A DNA stretch of 64,000 nucleotides from Zygotorulaspora mrakii (taxonomy: Eukaryota; Ascomycota; Saccharomycetes; Saccharomycetales; Saccharomycetaceae): positions 62,001 to 126,000 of the forward strand of contig NC_050723.1 in assembly GCF_013402915.1 (NCBI RefSeq). Reading direction: 5' to 3'. Below the pieces are notes generated by a model. The model ran no database searches and was not told where the DNA came from. It saw only the letters and a program-made list of their open reading frames with translations. Position 1 is the first letter of the stretch. Every line of letters starts with the position of its first letter. Below, in pieces: positions 28,909 to 39,400 of this stretch. The translations under genes were made by a program, and so were the position numbers.

Positions 28909-29812
28909 ATCACCATTTTTTAGTTAATCAAACAAATATAAATTTTCATAGACAATAAACGCATTTCAAAAGGAGATTAGGTTTTTATATAGTTGTTTAA
29001 CTCGCTCTGGTGGACAAAAGAATACGTTGATGCCGCTACAGGTATAAAGCGAGCGCTTCACCGCTTCAAATCATTTCAATTTCCTGATTATGAGCAAATC
29101 GTACCGATCAATCAGCATAGCTACGTCTAACTGAAGGTATGTGAATATGCGAATTGCAGTTTTCATTTGGCTTCCTCTTCTTCTTCGTTGAAAGTAGATA
29201 TCTTTAGACCCGACGAAGCTGACTCACTCAAAAGTCATATTTGCGCCGAAGCGAACAATACTAGTCCTTCCGTATAGGTTTCTCTCCTTGGAGCTTCCTT
29301 GTAGGTGAATTATTGCAGATCCAAATATGAGAGATTTCATATGATGATAACGTGCGTTCATGCTTAGGAAGTCATTTTCTCTGGCTTGATACACTAGTTC
29401 ATTCAATGAGGGAGATGTTTGGAAGAGAGTATCAGTACCATCCGCTTTATCTTAGAGCTCTTGAAGAAAGATTCAAAAAAAGGATAGTTCAAAACACAAT
29501 TTGTATGACATAGCAGTGACATTCACGAATTCAACACGAGACCCGACCAATAGTTGTTTACAGTCATGACAGGAAAAAACTACTCATGACATTTTCTAAA
29601 TTGTTAAATAGAAACATACGGAATCAAATCTCGTACCTATAGTTATTCCTTCTATTTTCTGTAAGTATTTATCTTTATCATCGAGGAGGAGGCTTTATTC
29701 AACAGTTCTAAAGTCCAAAAGCCTTCCATTATGCTCTGCAATAGTACGGATCCAGCTACAGGAATCAAAGTAACAAAGTCAATAGCGCATTGTCGAGGCA
29801 TCTTTTATAGTA

Positions 29813-29968
29813 ATGGATCCGATCCTGTCTGTCATATTTTTTTCACGGAATCTGAAGTTCTTTAATGCAGAAAGAAGTGGAAGCCATCAATTCCTTGACG
29901 AAAGTAGATCTCTTGGACTGCTAATAATCCTTTTGTTAACAGTAGTTTTCTTTTTGTACGTACCATAA
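29813..29968 (+). other. 51-codon ORF with C-terminal hydrophobic segment
   Basis: ATG to TAA frame of 51 codons. The last 17 residues are almost all hydrophobic (LGLLIILLLTVVFFLYVP), like a tail-anchor. I do not recognise it, and chance is a realistic explanation in a 2-kb gap. Confidence 0.2.
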
Positions 29969-30907
29969 GGCGAAAAGTCTTGAATGGGCTGATTCGACAA
30001 ACAAGGACTGATTAATACTTTGAAACCCTCATCCACATTACACCACCCACAGGATCCGGAACGAGCTGCATTTCAATGCTTGAGCTCACACTATGAAGGT
30101 GTTGAGATAAGTACTCAGATGAAATGACTTGTTGATTCCACTAGACAAACCTTGTTCTTAGTATCTGAGAAATGAGTGGAAACTCCGAAAATCCTACATG
30201 GATGCTACTATAAGCGGACGCGATTTAAATTTGTGCATTGGAAAGAATTCAATATTTAAAGTTGTGAAACTATACAGAAAGAGGAAGATGTCGATGACTT
30301 GAATTGGTGGCAGTGAGATGGACAGTGGCAGTATGCGACACTTCAGCATTGACAATCTCGCCTGCCCCTAGAGTCGCAATTTCTGTAACGCTCAGGTCAT
30401 GCGTAAGAGTGGAACTTCGAATTGAAGATCGGTGAGAGCATCCACATTTACGGCATCAGGAAGATATGTAGCAAAAAATGACATATGCATTCCTAATGAT
30501 CGAGTACCGTTCAATACTTAAGAACAACATTCACCACCTTGATATTGCCGAGACAATGTATAAAAGTACAGCTCCAAACAGCCTCGGCTCATCGAGATTT
30601 AAATGTGCATGTAATCACGAGCTCTCGTTAGCGGTTTTCTAGCCCAATCAAGATGCCACCTGGTATCTCCCAGCGTCCGCTTCTTTAATTATCAGAGTTG
30701 AGAGTATGCCTGCTTGATTAAAGTTCGTTGCACAACCTACATGCCGTCCAGTGGTCAGTCCTCTGGTATCATCTTTTTTTTATGACCGTTGTGGGTCGAA
30801 AAGGAGTGAAAAGGGGCAGCTCGTAAAAGGGAACTGGTGAGGTAAAAGTCAACAGAGGCTCGTCCCTTTGCAGCCAATGCAAACTGTAGATGATGGATTT
30901 CCGTGAA

Positions 30908-30914
30908 TTAGTCA
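30908..30914 (+). promoter_or_regulatory. Yap1 response element upstream of the quinone reductase
   Basis: TTAGTCA (reverse TGACTAA) matches the Yap1 response element and lies about 140 bp before the ATG at 31055. Induction by oxidants or quinones is inferred from this and from the enzyme family. Confidence 0.45.
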
Positions 30915-31054
30915 GCAATGAGGGTTTAGAGTTTGCAATGAGAAACTTCATTCAAAGATATATAGCGACTCCACAATTCCACTTGGCACCGGCTAAGGTT
31001 TCGTGGTTTGCTTAAAAGTAAAAGAGATTGCAAAAATCAGCGATCCTTATAACA

Positions 31055-31840
31055 ATGAAAGTACTGATCGTGCTGGCCCACCCGGAAAAATCTTCTCTGA
31101 CCTGCTCTTTAGCTCATATCGCAAAAGAAAGTTTTGAGGCCATTGGTGACGAAGTTCAAGTAAGTGATTTATATGCTATGAATTGGAAAAGCAGTGTCGA
31201 TAGAGATGACTTTCCTGCATATAAACCAGAGAGATTGTTCGTTTGTGCGGCATCTAAAGATGCCACACAAAATGGTACACTGACTGATGACGTTGTTGCA
31301 GAGCAACAGAAGCTGCTCTGGGCGGATGCTCTACTTTTAGTTTTTCCTTTTTGGTGGTTTTCTGTCCCTGCAATTCTCAAAGGATGGGTAGAGCGCGTGT
31401 TCTCTTTCGGCTTCGGCTATGGGATCGGTGAATATAATGATGTTCATTGGGGTGATCGTTACGGTGAGGGTACCTTATTTGGAAAGAGGGCTATGCTTAT
31501 TACAAGTGTGGGAGGTTGGCAGACTCATTACAGTGCGAGGGGTATAAACGGCCCTATTGACGATCTCCTCTACCCTATTAATCACGGCATCTTATTCTAT
31601 TCGGGGTATGAGGTTTTGCCTCCTTTTGTTGTTTATCGTAGCGACAGTTTGGATGCACAAGGATTTGCACAAGTGTCCGAGAACTTGAGAAAGCGAACAG
31701 CTTCATTCAAGGAAACCATACCTATCAACTTCAGAAGACAAAATGGGGGTGATTACGCGATCCCAAGCCTTGAATTACATGAAGAGTTGAGTCCTGGATG
31801 TAGCGGCATGGGACTGCATATTAAAAAAGCGGATAACTAG
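31055..31840 (+). CDS. Flavodoxin-fold NAD(P)H:quinone oxidoreductase (MdaB/KefF/NQO-like)
   Basis: Predicted FAD/FMN enzyme that reduces quinones or related electrophiles by two electrons. 261 residues from the ATG at 31055; the longer frame opens with TTG and is not used. It shows the Flavodoxin_2 pattern: N-terminal beta strand MKVLIVLAHPEKSSLTCSLA, the core WADALLLVFPFWWFSVPAILKGWVERVF at about 90-117, then a GxGYG-like turn and LITSVGGWQTHYS. Family assignment is secure; the substrate is not. It is the only gene in the window without a counterpart in the S. cerevisiae blocks. It sits between ADE4 and REX1, flanked by 2.1 kb and 1.7 kb of gene-free DNA. Transfer from bacteria or transposition from elsewhere in the genome are both possible. 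Confidence 0.8.
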   Translation: MKVLIVLAHPEKSSLTCSLAHIAKESFEAIGDEVQVSDLYAMNWKSSVDRDDFPAYKPERLFVCAASKDATQNGTLTDDVVAEQQKLLWADALLLVFPFWWFSVPAILKGWVERVFSFGFGYGIGEYNDVHWGDRYGEGTLFGKRAMLITSVGGWQTHYSARGINGPIDDLLYPINHGILFYSGYEVLPPFVVYRSDSLDAQGFAQVSENLRKRTASFKETIPINFRRQNGGDYAIPSLELHEELSPGCSGMGLHIKKADN

Positions 31841-33515
31841 GATCACAAAGAGCACATTATTACATTTGTCGTTATACTTATAAGAGTAACATTGCTCCTG
31901 TTTTTTTTCCGATCTGCATAGCTTTAAGTCTGTTCTAGGCACTCTGAAAGAAGCAGGTACACATGGTAGCTATTCTAGTTGGCCCGTATTGGAAACAAGC
32001 TGTTATTAATTTTCCTATTCCTATTCCTATGCCAATTACTAATACTTTGTGTCATCACTTCTAGGGCTTGATACACATTAGATATTGCCAAAACCCATTT
32101 ATTTTCTCAAATTTTTAATCTGATATTAGTAGGTAAATCTATTGTGCATTGCGATCGAAAAGACATGCTACAGGGGTACCCTGACGACAGCTGGACCCTC
32201 TATCAACTGGCCTCCAGACTTTATTTTATATATGTGTCCTACTAAGCTTGTCAAGCTTATTTAATATTTTCGCCTCAATTATCTTAAACATCACTTGCTT
32301 GTCCATCTTTAAATGACTATGCATTAATACACTGTCAGCTCTGTGAGAAACATATGAGCAAACATGTGGGCAAACCCCACAGCATCGTGTGCAAACTGGT
32401 AAAACGGTGAGAAGGTGACGCAGGCTATGTGTGGTTTCTCTTCAACAGACATATCATTTTTCCATCCAATCATTGAAAATAGTACGGTGAGTATTGATTT
32501 ACCGTTGCTCAAAGGCAGTACCTCTTTCAATACGATAACGACCCTTTCTAATCTAATGGTACATCGGCGTCGAGATATAACCAATCAGAAATACAGAGCA
32601 CAAGAGAAGGAAGTGTCGCTAGAAAGAAAGGTAAAATCTGGTGGCTGCTTCTATAGATAGAGCTATGTGGTGACTTTGATTTTGTTTTGAGATCGAGTTG
32701 AACATCTCGATTTCTGAGAAACAGCCCAGCTCATATCGAGTCAGTTGGTGTAACATTTTTCACTGTGCGGCCTGAGAATAATGCACCCCCACTGCTTTAC
32801 AGTCAGCCCTATTGTTGAGCCGTTGACAACTTTGTTTCTTTCGTTTTCTGAAATTAAACACCAAAATAGAGCAGGACTGGCAACAAAGAAGGTAGCTGGG
32901 TACAGCTCATTCCAGAAACGTGAGAAGAAACAAGATGTGACAGTATTTGGCCTGCTTCTTTCGCTTTCACTGTACGTATTCGAGCCCACGTTTCCTTTCA
33001 AGAGGGTGGCCTCAAAAATGTATTGGTGCGTCTATGCACGGCTCCCCCTTGCCCGTAGTACTGGTTCCTTCAAATACGCTAACATTTTAAAGGTTTATCC
33101 ACTCGACGGCATTCAAAGAAGCAGGCTCTACCTCAAGGCACCTCTATGCCGAATAAACAGCATCTAAGCAGGTAGGAATCGAAATTAAAAAGTGCACCAG
33201 AAAGAGTTAACACAAATATAAAAAGCTGTAGGTACTAGACCCATGGTTTGATTTCGAAATTATAGTCTAGGAAATTTAAAAACACTTGAGTGTTTCAAGC
33301 TCAATAATACGTTTGTATTGATAGTATTTGGTTCTTTTGATGCTTGTTTTGTTAATCTGAGTATCGGGTTCGTAGGTTCGTAACCCGGATTAAGATGTTG
33401 AAAAGCTCTGCAAGAACGCTCAATTCTTGGAAAGAGACACATGTTTTAGTAATTATGACTTGAACTCAGACGTTAATAAATGTGAGACTGTAATTGGCAA
33501 TCCGAGGTTATTCGA
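31841..33515. other. 1.7-kb gene-poor region before REX1
   Basis: No recognisable gene. Contains a short hexamer repeat (three copies of TTCCTA, about 32009-32026), and opposed short frames of 81-128 codons at 32.3-33.2 kb. The longest is an ATG frame at 32781-33167. The sequence GGTTCGTAACCC near 33376 resembles a tRNA T-arm but lacks the invariant A58 and has no partner A box. Confidence 0.45.
32781..33167 (+). other. 128-codon ORF, unidentified
   Basis: ATG frame of 128 codons with a hydrophobic patch near residues 57-65 (FGLLLSLSLY) and a basic C-terminal half. No family recognised. An 86-codon antisense frame overlaps it. It may be chance, or a fragment of a decayed gene in the ADE4-REX1 gap. 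Confidence 0.2.
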
Positions 33516-35507
33516 ATGAGTGGTGTATCACCTCCTGAGAGAGCATCTGAAAAATCACATCAGATGCATGTGATGGCCGAAAGTGCTGTGCCGAATGAAG
33601 CCAAGGAAGAAAGCACCGTGAATTCGAGAGTGGCCAGATTAAGTATTTCCGAGACTGATGGAAACACTAGAAGTATCCTATCTGATTTGATGCAGAGGAC
33701 CGCGAAAGAAGACGTGGCGGTGGAAACTAGCGATGAAATTGTCAAGCCCGAATTTAGTAAGAGTAGGAAACCGAAAAGAAGAAGATCCAGTGCCGTTTCA
33801 GTACCGGGGTCTGCGGTTTCAACGCGCACAGCTGTTAAAGACAACAGTAGCGGAAAGTTGGCGAAGAATGGTATTTTGGGAATTCCTAAGAAAAAGAGAA
33901 GTTCTAATAAGCCAGTTAGTGTTCAGGTCACGGAAAAGGCTTACGAGAAAGGAATATCTGTGCGGGACTTAAACGACTTGACCCTATATTTGATGAATGC
34001 AACAAATAATCCATTGAGATGGGCTCGAGTAGAAAATCCGAAAGCTATTAAGAAGCTGGTTTTTCTTTTCGTGCCCGGCTTGGAAACAGAGGATTTTTAT
34101 TTGGAGAAAGGGAGCAAGTTCAGTGACGGCGCTGATAATTTGAAGAACGCCATTTTAAAAGGATTAGAGGATTCGGAAATGGTAAAAAATTTGAATTGCT
34201 TTCCGGTGCGATCTCCAGGTTCTCGAACAACAATTTACTCAGCATATAGTTCGTATGTTAACATAAGGTTGTCAAAAAAGGAGAAACAAGAACTGCGAGA
34301 AGAACTGGAAAGAAAAAAGATCACAATAAATGATCTTTTATTAAGCTTAAATGAGCTCTTTGAGTATGAATATCCAATTCATCCTAAATCTTTAGACCCA
34401 ACAGCAAAAAATGCAGAGTATTTTAAGGCAGAATCTGAAATTGGAAAGACGAACTTCAGAGATACTGTAAAGTTTGACCATGAAGGGTCTCATATTTTTG
34501 CTCTGGATTGTGAAATGTGTCTCTCAGAAGAGGGATACGTTCTGACAAGGGTGAGCATAGTGGACTTTGATTCAAATGTGGTTTATGATAAATTGGTGAA
34601 ACCTGATCAACCAATTATCGATTATTTGACTCAATACAGTGGTATCACAGAAGAAAAACTGATTAACGTTTCAACATCGCTCAATGATGTACAGAATGAT
34701 ATTCTCAAGTTGATTAGTGAAGATGATATTCTCATTGGGCACTCGCTAAACAGCGATTTAAATGTATTGAAAATAAGGCACCCGAAAATTGTCGATACAT
34801 CAGTAATATTTGAGCACAAGGCTGGTCCTCCATTTAGGGCAGCGTTGCGCTACTTGGCAGCTACATATCTTGATTACGACATTCAAACAAACGACGGGAC
34901 TGGTCATGATTCAGTAGAAGACGCTAGAGCATGCATGGACTTAGTGAAGCTCAAAATATTGCATGGATTAGCCTTTGGTGTCGGAACGAATACAGAAAGC
35001 ATCTTTGACAGGCTTGCAAAGAAAGAAATCAAATCAATCCAACTCAATGACTATGCACCCAAGAAAGCTTTCCCTTGGATTGCTGAAGCGAACAACTCGA
35101 TACGATGCACAAACGATCCTGAAATTTTGATAGCTGTGGAGAATAAGATAAACAATTATGATTTTCTCCTTGGAAGACTTAGGGGACTCGAGTATTCTAG
35201 AGGCTATGCCTTGCCACGAATGTCCAATACTGAGGTCATACCTTCTCCAGACGAAGCTCTAAAAACTTTCACGACATCTTTGCAACGAATTTATGATAAA
35301 TCTCCCTCTGGAACTTTAATTCTAGCTTTCTCCGGATGTGGCAGCATGAAAAAATGGAATGAACTTATGACTCAGATAAATAATGCTGATAAAGCAGAGA
35401 GGAAGTTGGAACTGAAGCGACTAGATGCAGAAATAGAAGATGCTGTAGCAAGAGCTCGAGATGCTGTAGCTTTCACTCTTTTAAAACAACAGATAAAGGA
35501 AAAATAG
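33516..35507 (+). CDS. REX1: RNA exonuclease Rex1/Rnh70 (DEDDh 3'-5' exonuclease)
   Basis: Nuclear 3'-5' exonuclease that trims 5S rRNA, 5.8S precursors and tRNA 3' ends. S. cerevisiae synonym RNH70 (YGR276C). 663 residues, longer than the S. cerevisiae protein (553); the extra length is mainly in the basic, low-complexity N-terminus with NLS-like KPKRRRSS and KKKRSS. Exonuclease motifs: Exo I IFALDCEMC (about 328-336), Exo II DILIGHSLNSDLNVL, Exo III HDSVEDARACMDLV with catalytic His and Asp. Convergent with RTT102 over 64 bp. Confidence 0.94.
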   Translation: MSGVSPPERASEKSHQMHVMAESAVPNEAKEESTVNSRVARLSISETDGNTRSILSDLMQRTAKEDVAVETSDEIVKPEFSKSRKPKRRRSSAVSVPGSAVSTRTAVKDNSSGKLAKNGILGIPKKKRSSNKPVSVQVTEKAYEKGISVRDLNDLTLYLMNATNNPLRWARVENPKAIKKLVFLFVPGLETEDFYLEKGSKFSDGADNLKNAILKGLEDSEMVKNLNCFPVRSPGSRTTIYSAYSSYVNIRLSKKEKQELREELERKKITINDLLLSLNELFEYEYPIHPKSLDPTAKNAEYFKAESEIGKTNFRDTVKFDHEGSHIFALDCEMCLSEEGYVLTRVSIVDFDSNVVYDKLVKPDQPIIDYLTQYSGITEEKLINVSTSLNDVQNDILKLISEDDILIGHSLNSDLNVLKIRHPKIVDTSVIFEHKAGPPFRAALRYLAATYLDYDIQTNDGTGHDSVEDARACMDLVKLKILHGLAFGVGTNTESIFDRLAKKEIKSIQLNDYAPKKAFPWIAEANNSIRCTNDPEILIAVENKINNYDFLLGRLRGLEYSRGYALPRMSNTEVIPSPDEALKTFTTSLQRIYDKSPSGTLILAFSGCGSMKKWNELMTQINNADKAERKLELKRLDAEIEDAVARARDAVAFTLLKQQIKEK

Positions 35508-35571
35508 GCATAAAGTATATAGAGTACATATGTGAGTCATGACGTTTGAGGCATTTTTTTATTATCGTCAA

Positions 35572-36192
35572 TTATTCTAATTGCATATTTACATCTCCAT
35601 CTATATCTTTGGGCTTATCGTCAACCTTGGACGTTGCTGGAATCTCATTGGTTTGTGGATCGTTGGACGTACATTTTATTTCTGGCGCAGCACCATCAGT
35701 AAGAGGCAAATCATTACCCTCTGGTGCGATAGATGACTCTTGCACTGTAGGGGTTTCAACTTCTTGATTTTTCTTGATGGTGTCGGAACTAGACAATCCA
35801 GGAATGGCTTCGCTATCCCCCACAGCACCTCTTATATCTTCCATCGTTAACCCTTCATCCATAGTACCCCCGTTTGGTACCTTAGCACCAGTACTATTTC
35901 CTGCAACGACATGAGCTATACCGGAATGCATTGACAGATCGAACAGATCACCAATATCATCGTCGTGGTAATCTACAAAAATGGATTTATCCGTTTTTGA
36001 CCATGTTTTATATTTAACAGGAAGCTTATCAGTGGAGCCACTCTCAGAGGAGCGAGCAATCTCAGCATTTGAATTAGTATTACTCGTCGTTGCATCAATT
36101 CGACTTGGCGTGTACCAATCGTACTTCCAATACTGTTTCTTTTCCACGCCCGCAAAATTACCTCTATTAGCCCTTGCGATTAAAGACTCCAT
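35572..36192 (-). CDS. RTT102: Rtt102, subunit of SWI/SNF and RSC
   Basis: Small subunit that stabilises the Arp7-Arp9 dimer in both yeast chromatin-remodelling complexes. 206 residues (S. cerevisiae 157). The conserved N-terminal half is present: KKQYWKYDWYTPSRID (about 18-33) and KYKTWSKTDKSIFVDYHDDD, followed by DLFDLSMHSGIAHV. The C-terminal half is acidic, Ser/Thr/Pro-rich and poorly conserved, and accounts for the extra length. Divergent from TAF1; order as in S. cerevisiae YGR274-276. Confidence 0.93.
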   Translation of the reverse strand: MESLIARANRGNFAGVEKKQYWKYDWYTPSRIDATTSNTNSNAEIARSSESGSTDKLPVKYKTWSKTDKSIFVDYHDDDIGDLFDLSMHSGIAHVVAGNSTGAKVPNGGTMDEGLTMEDIRGAVGDSEAIPGLSSSDTIKKNQEVETPTVQESSIAPEGNDLPLTDGAAPEIKCTSNDPQTNEIPATSKVDDKPKDIDGDVNMQLE

Positions 36193-36461
36193 GATGAACC
36201 CGCACCAGGTACCCCAGTTAGAATGATTTACAGCTTCAGGCGTTAGGACCTTTTCTCACACCTTAAATATGTTTTTGAATATTCATCTTCTTCAAGCTCT
36301 TTTATTTCTTTATTGTGATATGTTCATCACATTATACGAAAACCTTAAATATTAGAAATGTTATGTTCACCTCTCATATTTCAGGATTGATCATTGAATT
36401 TAACTATGCTAATCTGTTTACAATAGGCAAAGAAGTGCTCTTCAAAGGCTGAGTTCCGGTG

Positions 36462-39400
36462 ATGGCCAAATCCTCTAGTAGGAAAGACACGAATAAGTCG
36501 CAAAAAGGTCCAGCAGATTTGTCCAAGGAGGATGCCGCTTACGATGCCATTTTTCATGGAGATTTTGGGAGTCTGGAGATAGGCTCTTTTATAGGGCACG
36601 CAGAAGAGGGGGTTACGAAGCATTTACCTGATGCTGTTGATTTCGAAGATGAAGATGAGTTGGCGGAAGATGAACTGCCTCTTGAAGAAGATGCTGAGGA
36701 CGATGTAAGAAGCGAAGTTATGGAAACGGATGTCATCGGAGAAAATGATAGGATCTCCGTGATTGACGGAACACACAGCATTGCAAGACATGGTAATTAT
36801 ATGTCTAATGATATTTCTCAAGGGACCTATGAAGGGGCAAATAATGCACTTTTTATGGGAATGGATAGTGATGTCGTCTTTTTGGAGCACAATCCATCTT
36901 ACGAAGATTACGCTCCCGAGGAAACACAGCAACAGCAACTTTACGAGGCAAAGAAGGCTGAACGACAACTCCGTGAGGATAAATGTCTTCTGAAGAGATA
37001 TTTCCCTGAGTTCAAAAAAGGCAAAGTTCTCAAATGGAACTCATTGCTCTACAGAAAATCTACTGCTTACCGTTGGCAGATAGAAAACAGCATAAACAGA
37101 CAGCAATTGAATCCCCTTGTGCCGTTACTGTTAAAATTTCATGTTCAGCCAGATCAAAAAAAGTTCTTTAATACCTCTGAGAATATGTGGAAATCATCAT
37201 TTCTATCCCTTTCAATGTCATCCCAGAAGCGTAAAAAGCGAGGTATTGTAGTTATGTCGCTCGACGAGCTGTATTCAGAAGAGCAAAAAGAGCAGAAAAA
37301 GGATCGCCATGCAAACGAAATATCTGAGGACTTGATTATTGCATCAGATGATTGGGGCATCGATGCAATAATAGGTAATGAAAAAGTACCGGAAATTTCA
37401 AGTACAGTGCCCCAGTTGAATGAAAAAGCGTCGGACTGGGACTGGAACGAAGAAGAGCTTATTGATGCAAAGCTCGAGGTTAGGCAAGCAGAACTGGATA
37501 TGAATGATGAAAATCTTCTTTTGTTACGAAATGATCGAAGACAAAAAAATAATAAAAGTAATACGACTTTGGTGGCGTTAAATGAAAAAAGTTTGATGCA
37601 GAAGTTCAATATGTCAAATGATGATCAATATGACATATTAAGACGCAATCATCAAACCAAGATTCGTGCAACTATTTCGAACCTTAATATTGAGCATTCG
37701 CAACCCGCAACCCGACTTCAATCACCTTACTATAAGGTTAATATGCCAAAGAAAGAGTTGAGATTCTTTCACAGACCTAAATTTGGCATAAATATCCGCC
37801 CAGACACTAATATTGTATTTAGTAAACTGAAAACAAGAAAAAGAAAGCGTGATAAAGGTAAAGAAGTCAAAGAATCTTTTGCTTCTACTCAGGATCTAAC
37901 AATTGGTGATACTGCCCCTGTTATACTAATGGAATATTCAGAGCAAAACCCACTTGCTTTATCAAAGTTCGGCATGGCGAACAAGCTAATTAACTATTAC
38001 AGGAAAATGAACGAACTTGACTCTTCAAGGCCAAAGCTACCTGTGGGTGAAACACACGTATTAGGACTACAAGACAAATCTCCGTTTTGGAATTTCGGGT
38101 TTGTGGAACCTGGTCACATAGTACCGACGCTCTACAACAATATGATTAGAGCACCTGTTTTCAAGCATGATGTGTCAGGCACTGATTTCCTAATGGTGAG
38201 AGGATCAGGTAATGGCGTAAGTAATAGATTCTATTTGAGACAGATAAATCATTTATTCGCGGTAGGGCAGACTTTTCCTGTGGAAGAGATTCCTGGTCCA
38301 AACTCAAGGCGAGTTACGTCCATGAGATCAACACGGTTAAGGATGGTGGTCTATAGAATTCTTAATAGAACGCCATCTCGCGCTGTTTCGATCGAACCAA
38401 TTGCAAGACATTTTCCAGACCAGGATTACGGCCAGAACAGACAGAAAATAAAAGAATTCATGAAATATCAACGTGAAGGTCCAGAAAAAGGCTTATGGAA
38501 GCTTAAAGAAGGAGAGCCTTTAATTGACAATGAGTATGCGAAAAAATTGATAACACCTGAACAGGTGGCAGAGGTAGAATCTATGGGCCAAGGTTTACAA
38601 TTTCAAGAAGATAGCGAAACATACAATTTTGATGAAAAATTGACAAAACTGGAGGAAAACCTGCTGCCTTGGAATGCAACAAAAAATTTTGTAAACGCCA
38701 CCCAAATGCGTGCCATGGTGCAAATTCATGGGGCCGGGGATCCGACTGGTTGCGGCGAAGGGTTTTCATTCTTAAAAACTTCAATGAAAGGTGGGTTCTT
38801 GAAATCTGGTTTAGAAAGCAGTAAAGCAAATAACTCAGGCGGTCACAGCTATAATGTTGCCCAACAACAAAAAGCATATGAGGAGGAAATCAGTAAAACA
38901 TGGTATACACATGCTAAGAGTTTGAGTATAGTGAATCCATTTGAAGAGATGGATAATCCAGATGAAGTGAATCCAACTAACCGTCACTTACGAACACACA
39001 GAGATGATAGAAAAGTTTTGAAAATTGTGAGAAAGAAGAGGGACGAAAATGGTATAATCCAGAGGCAAGCAGTATTTATAAAAGATCCAAGAATTATCAA
39101 AGGATACTTGAAAAGCAAAGAGAAAAGGCGGGAGGCTAATCTTGATGTGGAAAAGCTTCTGTTAGGGGAAACGACAGTAAGTAATGTCGAAGATATTGAA
39201 ATGCAGAAGAAGCTATTGCAAAATGAGCTAGCAAACCTGGAAAAATCTCAACAGAGAAGAGCAGCCCGTCAAATATCTAAATCTAAAACTCAAGAAGGTA
39301 AAGCTACTAAATTAAAAAAAACTACTAGACGTTGTGCGACATGTGGACAAATAGGACATATAAAAACGAAAAAATCATGTCCAATGTATAATGGAAACAC

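Larger units (their letters stand above)
28909..31054. other. 2.1-kb gene-free region after ADE4
   Basis: No intact gene longer than 60 codons. Composition looks closer to coding DNA than the AT-rich spacers elsewhere in the window. Short open fragments occur on both strands. A minus-strand frame between about 29.6 and 29.1 kb reads as protein-like across a handful of stops, and a 51-codon ATG frame with a hydrophobic tail lies at 29813-29968. A relic of a lost gene is possible, because S. cerevisiae has DYN3 at this point, but I could not identify any fragment. A Yap1-type site for the downstream gene lies at 30908-30914. Confidence 0.5.

Noticed and set aside
29130..29156. GTATGT near 29134 with TTGCAG downstream as an intron
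   Set aside because: The interval is far too short and has no TACTAAC branch point.
33370..33395. GGTTCGTAACCC resembling a tRNA T-arm
   Set aside because: The invariant A at position 58 is T, no A box or acceptor pairing is visible, and no other tRNA signals were found in any intergenic region.
28909..33515. Transposon or LTR explanation for the gene-poor ADE4-REX1 interval
   Set aside because: No terminal repeats, no reverse transcriptase, integrase or transposase motifs, and no target-site duplication could be seen.
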